Shown here piece after piece: positions 57,432 through 64,000 of a DNA stretch of 64,000 bases (position 1 is the stretch's first letter; the number at the start of each line of letters is the position of its first letter). This stretch comes from Chamaelirium japonicum (Eukaryota > Streptophyta > Magnoliopsida > Liliales > Melanthiaceae): the NCBI GenBank assembly GCA_947650365.1, contig CANTAL010000136.1, positions 434,001 to 498,000 of the forward strand, written 5' to 3'. The notes beneath the pieces were generated by a model, which worked only from the letters and a program-made list of their open reading frames with translations, did no database searches and was not told where the DNA came from. The translations under genes were made by a program, and so were the position numbers.

Positions 57432-60400
57432 TATAATCCATTCTAATTTATTCGTACAATCCATTCTAATTCATTCATACGATCCATTCTAATTCATTCA
57501 TAAAATCCATTCTAATTCGTTCGCACGAATGTATTCATTCGTACGATCCATTCGAATTCATTCATACGATCCACTCTAATTCATTCGCACGATCCATTCT
57601 AAATCATTCATACGATCCATTCTAATCCATTCGTACAATCTATTCTAATTCATTCGCACGATCTATTCGAATTCATTCATACGATCCATTCTAATTCCTT
57701 TGTATGATTCATTCTAAGGAATACAATCCATTCTAATTCATTCGTACGATCCATTCTAATTCATTCGTACGATCCATTCTAATTCATTCATACAATCCAT
57801 TCTAATTCATTCATACAATCCATTCGAATTCATTCATACGATCCATTCTAATTCCTTCGTACGATCCATTCTAATTCATTCGTACGATCCATTCAAATTC
57901 ATTCATACAATCCATTCTAATTCATTCATACGATCCAATCTAATTCATTCGCACGAATGTATCCATTTTAATTCATTCGTACAATCCATTATAATTCATT
58001 CGCACAATCTATTGTAATTCATTCGTACGATCCATTCTAATTTATTTGCACGATCCATTCTAATTCATTTGCACGATCCATTCTAATTCATTCATACAAT
58101 CCATTCTAATTCTTTCGCACAAATATATCCATTCTAATTCATTCGTACGATCCATTATAATTCCTTCGTATGATCCATTATAATTCTATCGTACGATCCA
58201 TTCTAATTTCTTTGTACGATCCATTCTATTTCATTCGTATAATCCATTCTAATTCCTTCGTACGATCCATTCTAATTCATTCCCATGAATGTATCCATTC
58301 CAATTCATACATATGATCCATTCTAACTCATTCATACGATCCAATCTAATTCATTCATAAGATCCATTCTAATTCATTCGCATGAATGTATCCATTCTAA
58401 TTTATTCGTACGATCCATTCTAATTCATTCGCACAATCTATTCTAATTCATTCGCACGATCCATTCTAATTCATTCAAACGATCCATTCTAATTCATTCG
58501 TATGATCCATTCTAATTCATTCGCACGATCCATTCTAATTCATTCATATGATCCATTCTAATTCATTCACACGAATGTATCCATTCTAATTCATTCGTAC
58601 GATCTATTCTAATTCATTCGCACAATCTATTCTAATTCATTCGTATGATACATTCTAATTCATTAGCACGATCCATTCTAATTCATTCGTACGATCCATT
58701 CTATTTCAATCGTACGATCCATTCTTACTCATTTGTACGATCCATTCTAATTCATTCGCACGAATGTATCTATTCTAATTCATTCGTACGATCTATTCTA
58801 ATTCATTCACACGATCCATTCTAATTCATTCATATGATCCATTCTAATTCATTCGCACAATCTATTCTAATTTATTCGTTCGATCCATTCTAGCTCATTA
58901 GCACGATCCATTCTAATTCATTCGTACAATCCATTCTATTTCATTCGTACGATCCATTCTAACTCATTCGTACGATCCATTCTAATTCATTCGCACGAAT
59001 GTATCCATTCTAATTCATTCGTACGATCCATTCTAATTCATTCGCACGATCTATTCTAATTCATTCATACGATCCATTCTAATTCATTCGTACGATCCAT
59101 TCTAATTCATTCGCACAATCCATTCTAATTCATTCATACGATCCATTCTAATTCATTCATACAATCCATTCTAATTCTTTCGCACGAATGTACCCATTCT
59201 AATTCATTCGTACGACCCACCCAAATTCCTTCGTATGATCCATTCTAATTCATTCGCACACGAATGTATCCATTCTAATTCATTCGTATGATCCATTCGA
59301 ATTCATTCATACGATCTATTCTAATTCATTCATACGATCCATTCTAATTCATTCGCACGAATGTATCCATTCTAATTCATTCGTACAATCCATTTTAATT
59401 TATTCGCACAATCGATTATAATTCATTCGTATGATCCATTCTAATTCATTCGCACGATCCATTCTAATTCATTTGTACAATCCATTCTAATTCATTCATA
59501 CAATCCATTCTAATTCTTTTACACGAATGTATCCATTCTAAGTCATTCGTACGATCCATTCTAATTCCTTCGTACAATCTATTCTAATTCTTTCGTACGA
59601 TCCATTCTAATTTCTTCGTACGATCCATTCTAATTCATTCCCATGAATGTATCCATTCTAATTCATACGTACGATCCATTCTAATTCATTCATACGATCC
59701 AATCTATTTCATTTATACGATCTATTCTAATTCATTCGCACGAATGTATCCATTCTAATTCATTCGTACGATCCATTCTAATTCATTCGCACAATCTATT
59801 CTAATTCATTCGTACGATCCATTCTAATTCATTTACACGATCCATTCTTATTCATTTGCACGATCCATTCTAATTCATTCATACAATCCATTCTAATTCT
59901 TTTGCACGAATGTATCCATTCTAATTCATTCGTACGATTCATTCTAATTCCTTCGTACGATCCAGTCTAATTCCTTCATACGATCCATTCTAATTCCTTC
60001 ATACGATCCATTCTATTTTATTCGTATAATCCATTCTAATTCCTTCATACGATTCATTCTAATTCATTCCCATGAATGTATCCATTCTAATTCATACGTA
60101 CGATCCATTCTAATTCATTCATATGATCCAATCTAATTCATTCATACGATCCATTCTAATTCATGCGCACGAATGTATCCATTCTAATTCATTCGTACGA
60201 TCCATTCTAACTCATTCGCACAATCTATTCTAATTAATTCGTACGATCCATTTTAATTCATTAGCATGATCCATTCTAATTCATTCGTACTATCCATTCT
60301 ATTTCATTCGTACGATCCATTCTTACTTATTCGTACGATCCATTCTAATTCATTCGCACGAATTTATCCATTCTAATTCATTCGTACGATCCATTCTAAT

Positions 60401-61578
60401 TCATTCGCACGATTCATTCTAATTCATTCGTACGATCCATTCTAATTCATTCGTACGATCCATTCTAATTCATTCGCACGATCCATTCTAATTCATTCAT
60501 ACGATCCATTCTAATTCATTCATACAATCCATTATAATTCTTTCGCACGAATGTATCCATTCTAATTCATTCGTACGATCCACCCTAATTCCTTCGTATG
60601 ATCCATTCTAATTCATTCACACGAATGTATCTATTCTAATTCATTCGTACGATCCATTCGAATTCATTCATACGATCCATTCTAATTCATTCATACGATC
60701 TATTCTAATTCATTCGCACGAATATATCTATTCGAATTCATTCGTATGATCCATTCTAATTCATTCGCACAATCTATTCAAATTCATTCATACGATCCAT
60801 TCTAATTCATACGCACGATCCATTCTAATTAATTTGTACGATCCATTCTAATTCATTCATACAATTCATTCTAATTCTTTTGCACGAATGTATCCATTCT
60901 AATTCATTCATACGATCCATTCTAATTCCTTCGTACGATCCATTCTAATTCCTTCGTACGATCCATTCTAATTCATTCCCATGAATGTATCTATTCTAAT
61001 TCATACATACGATCCATTCTAATTCATTCATACGATCCAATCTAATTCATTCATACGATCCATTCTAATTCATTCGCACGAATGTATCCATTCTAATTCA
61101 TTCGTACGATCCATTCGAATTCATTCATACGATCTATTCCAATTCATTCATACGATCCATTCTAATTCATTAGCACGATCCATTCTAATTCATTCGTATG
61201 ACCAATTCTATTTCATTCGTACGATCCATTCTAATTCATTCGCATAATCCATTCTAATTCATTCGTACGATCCATTCGAATTCATTCATACGATTTACTT
61301 CAATTCATTCATACGATCCATTCTTACTCATTCGTAAGATCCATTCTAATTCATTCGCACGAATGTATCCATTCTAATTCATTCGTACGATCCATTCTAA
61401 TTCATTCGCACGATCCATTCTAATTCATTCGTACGATCCATTTTAATTCATTCGCACGATCCATTCTAATTCATTCATACGATCCATTCTAATTCAGTCA
61501 TACGATCCATTCTAATTCATTCGCACGAATGTATCCATTCTAATTCATTCACACAATCTATTCTAATTCTTTCGTACG
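57432..61578 (+). repeat. Forward satellite array leading into duplication copy 2
   Basis: The first 440 bp are irregular, with a GATTCATTCTAAGGAATAC join near 57707-57725. From about 57870 the sequence is the copy of 27060 onward and regains regular HOR block order. Confidence 0.86.
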
Positions 61579-61714
61579 CATGCAAATGAATTAGAATGGA
61601 TCGTATGAAGGAATTAGAATGGATCATAAGAATGAAATAGAATGGATCGTACGAAGGAATTAGAATGGATCGTACGAATGAATTAGAATGGATCGTATGA
61701 ATGAATTAGAATGA
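61579..61714 (-). repeat. Inverted satellite segment 5 (136 bp)
   Basis: This is the counterpart of 30724-30859 at an offset of 30855 bp, with the same CGCATGCAAATG junction, so it was copied with the 6.1-kb block. Confidence 0.92.
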
Positions 61715-64000
61715 ATTATAATTCCTTCGTACGATCCATTCTAATTCCTTCGTACGATCCATTCTATTTCATTCGTATGATCCATTCTAATTCCTTCGTA
61801 CGATCCATTCAAATTCATTCCCATGAATGTATCCATTCTAATTCATACATACGATACATTCTAATTCATTCATACGATCCAATCAAATTCATTCATAAGA
61901 TCCATTCTAATTCATTCGCACGAATGTATCCCTTCTAATTCATTCGTACGATCCATTCTAATTCATTCGCACAATCTATTCTAATTCATTCGCACGATCC
62001 ATTCTAATTTATTCGTATGATCCATTCTAATTCATTCGCACGATCCATTCTAATTCATTCATACGATCCATTGTAATTAATTCATACGATCCATTCTAAT
62101 TCATTCACACGAATGTATCCATTCTAATTCATTCGTACGATCCATTCTAATTTATTCGCACAATCTATTCTAATTCATTCGTACGATCCATTCTAATTCA
62201 TTAGCATGATCCATTCTAATTCATTCGTACGATCCATTCTATTTCAATCGTACGATCCATTCTTACTCATTCGTACGATCCATTCTAATTCATTAGCACG
62301 AATGTATCCATTCTAATTCATTCGTACGATCCATTCTAATTCATTCGCACGATCCATTCTAATTCATTCGTATGATCCATTCTAATTCATTCGCACGATC
62401 CATTCTAATTCATTCATATGATCCATTCTAATTCATTCATACAATTCATTCTAATTCTTTCGCACGAATGTTTCCATTCTAATTCATTCGTACGATCCAC
62501 CCTAATTCCTTCGTATGATCCATTCTAATTCATTCGAACGAATGTATCCATTCTAATTCATTTGTACGATCCATTCGAATTCATTCATACGATCCATTCT
62601 AATTCATTCATACGATCCATTCTAATTCATTCGCATGAATGTATCCATTCTAATTCATTCGTACGATCCATTCTAATTCATTCGCACTATCCATTCTAAT
62701 TCATTTGCATGATCCATTCTAATTCATTCATACAATCCATTCTAATTCTTTTGCACAAATGTATCCAATCTAATTCATTCGTACGATCCATTCTAATTCC
62801 TTCGTATGATCCATTATAATTCCTTCGTATGATCCATTCTAATTCCTTCGTACGATCCATTCTATTTCATTCGTATGATCCATTCTAATTCCTTCGTACA
62901 ATCCATTCTAATTCATTCCCATGAATGTATCCATTCTAATTCATACGTACGATCCATTCTAATTCATTCATACGATCCAACCTAATTCATTCATAAGATC
63001 TATTCTAATTCATTCGCACGAATGTATCCATTCTAATTCATTCGTACGATCCATTCTAATTCATTCTCACAATCTATTCTAATTCTTTCGCACGATCCAT
63101 TCTAATTCATTCAGGCAATCTATTCTAATTCATTCGTACGATCCATTCTAATTCATTCGCACGATCCATTCTAATTCATTCATACGATCCATTCTAATTC
63201 ATTCATACGATCCATTCTAATTCATTCACACGAATGTATCCATTCTAATTCATTCGTACGATCCATTCTAATTTATTCGCACAATCTATTCTAATTCATT
63301 CGTACGATCCATTCTAATTCATTAGCACGATCCATTTTAATTCATTCGTACGATCCATTCTATTTCAATCGTACGATCCATTCTTACTCATTCGTACGAT
63401 CCATTCTAATTTATTTGCGCGAATGTATCCATTCTAATTCATTCGTACGATCCATTCTAATTTATTCGCACGATCCATTCTAATTCATTCATACGATCAA
63501 TTCTAATTCATTCGTACGATCCATTCTAATTCATTCGCACAATCTATTCTAATTTATTCGTACGATCCATTCTAATTCATTCGTACGATCCATTCTATTT
63601 CATTCGTACGATCCATTCTTACTCATTCGTACGATCCATTCTAATTCATTCGCACGAATGTATCCATTGTAATTCATTCGTACGATCCACTCTAATTCAT
63701 TCGCACGATCCATTCTAATTCATTCATACGATCCATTCTAATTCATTCGTACGATCCATTCTAATTCATTCGTATGATCCATTCTAATTCATTCGCACGA
63801 TCCGTTCTAATTCATTCTATGATCCATTCTAATTCATTAATACAATCCATTCTAATTCTTTCGCACGAATGTATCAATTCTAATTCATTCATACGATCCA
63901 CTATAATTCCTTCGTATGATCCATTCTAATTCATTCGCACGAATGTATCCATTTTAATTCATCCGTACGATCCATTCGAATTCATTCATACGATCTATTC
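61715..64000 (+). repeat. Forward satellite array to window end
   Basis: This is a copy of 30860-33145. It holds the usual HOR blocks, and the last base is inside a monomer, so the array continues. There is no gene content. Confidence 0.9.

Larger units (their letters stand above)
2720..64000. repeat. 23-bp tandem satellite array, about 61.3 kb, continues past window end
   Basis: Everything right of 2719 is copies of one monomer: CGATCCATTCTAATTCATTC plus a 3-base tail (GTA, GCA or ATA), 23 bp, 8/23 GC. It contains ATTC three times, so it may have grown from an ATTC microsatellite (inference). A 28-bp version has ATGTA between the first CGA and TCC. Recurrent variants include CTATTTC, CTTACTC, CGAATTC, ACCCTAATTCC, TTAGCA, TTTTGCA and TTCCCATGAATG. 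The monomer has strong strand bias (6 C, 2 G, 9 T, 6 A), so orientation is easy to read. I saw no unrelated insertion, gene or RNA gene in the whole stretch. Short open frames repeat peptides such as NSFVRSIL and IHSYDP; because 23 is not a multiple of 3, three monomers encode one 23-residue cycle. They are not genes. Confidence 0.97.
57870..64000 (+). repeat. Large satellite duplication, copy 2 (at least 6.1 kb, continues past window)
   Basis: This is the second copy of 27060-33145, and similarity continues to the last base. It includes the counterpart inversion (61579-61714). It carries two extra monomers before TTCCCATGAATG at about 60976. Substitutions between the copies are few and scattered, for example CTAACTCATTCG here against CTAAATCATTCG near 28152. 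Confidence 0.88.

Noticed and set aside
2720-64000. CRISPR array or other repeat-spacer system
   Set aside because: Repeats are head to tail with no unique spacers, and the flanking element is a eukaryotic retrotransposon.
2720-64000. Telomeric repeat or rDNA spacer
   Set aside because: No TTTAGGG-type units and no rRNA sequence are present; the monomer is 23 bp.
2720-64000. Centromere identity through a CENP-B box
   Set aside because: The monomer has TTCG but lacks the CGGG part of the box. Centromere function cannot be claimed from sequence alone.

Overview
The window looks like nuclear heterochromatin of a land plant. Two sequence classes fill it and there is no host gene. The plant assignment rests on the retroelement at the left edge: its gag, its LTR ends and a conserved LTR motif all fit the Tat/Retand branch of Ty3/gypsy elements. 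I cannot name the species.

Region 1 (1-2719, GC-rich): the 5' part of a minus-strand Ty3/gypsy LTR retrotransposon. Reading leftwards from 2719 there is a complete 5' LTR (1465-2719, about 1255 bp, TG...CA ends), a degenerate primer-binding site (1446-1462), a 71-nt leader and a gag frame starting at ATG 1374. The gag frame runs off the window and carries three in-frame stops (1345-1347, 667-669, 43-45), so it is a pseudogene. Pol and the 3' LTR lie outside. The U3 part of the LTR carries a GAGCTC-rich minisatellite with a 45-bp period. The LTR stops exactly at 2719 and satellite starts at the next base, so the element was inserted into the array.

Region 2 (2720-64000, about 61.3 kb, AT-rich): one uninterrupted tandem satellite. 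The basic monomer is 23 bp (CGATCCATTCTAATTCATTC followed by GTA, GCA or ATA). A second, 28-bp form carries ATGTA after the first CGA. Diagnostic variant monomers recur in a fixed order, giving a higher-order repeat (HOR) of about 0.95 kb in its simplest form and 1.2-2.6 kb with extra blocks. Larger copy events sit on top: a 480-bp tandem duplication (22711-23670), multi-kb units of 3.6-4.4 kb each headed by a short inverted segment (from 30724, 34356 and 39646, with a partial copy from 61579), and a copy of about 6.1 kb (27060-33145 recurring at 57870-64000) that is nearly identical except for a two-monomer indel.

The array changes orientation many times. Inverted stretches are 30724-30859, 34356-34491, 38793-38912, 39646-39781, 44016-48333 (the largest), 53042-53451, 53481-54012, 57350-57431 and 61579-61714. 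Several breakpoints fall on or next to the palindrome CGTACG at the monomer junction, one inside an 18-bp perfect palindrome and one at a 29-6-29 hairpin. Most of the recurrent monomer variation is CpG to TpG or CpA, and the retroelement shows the same kind of change, which suggests long-term cytosine methylation. Short open frames in the satellite are by-products of the repeat and not genes.
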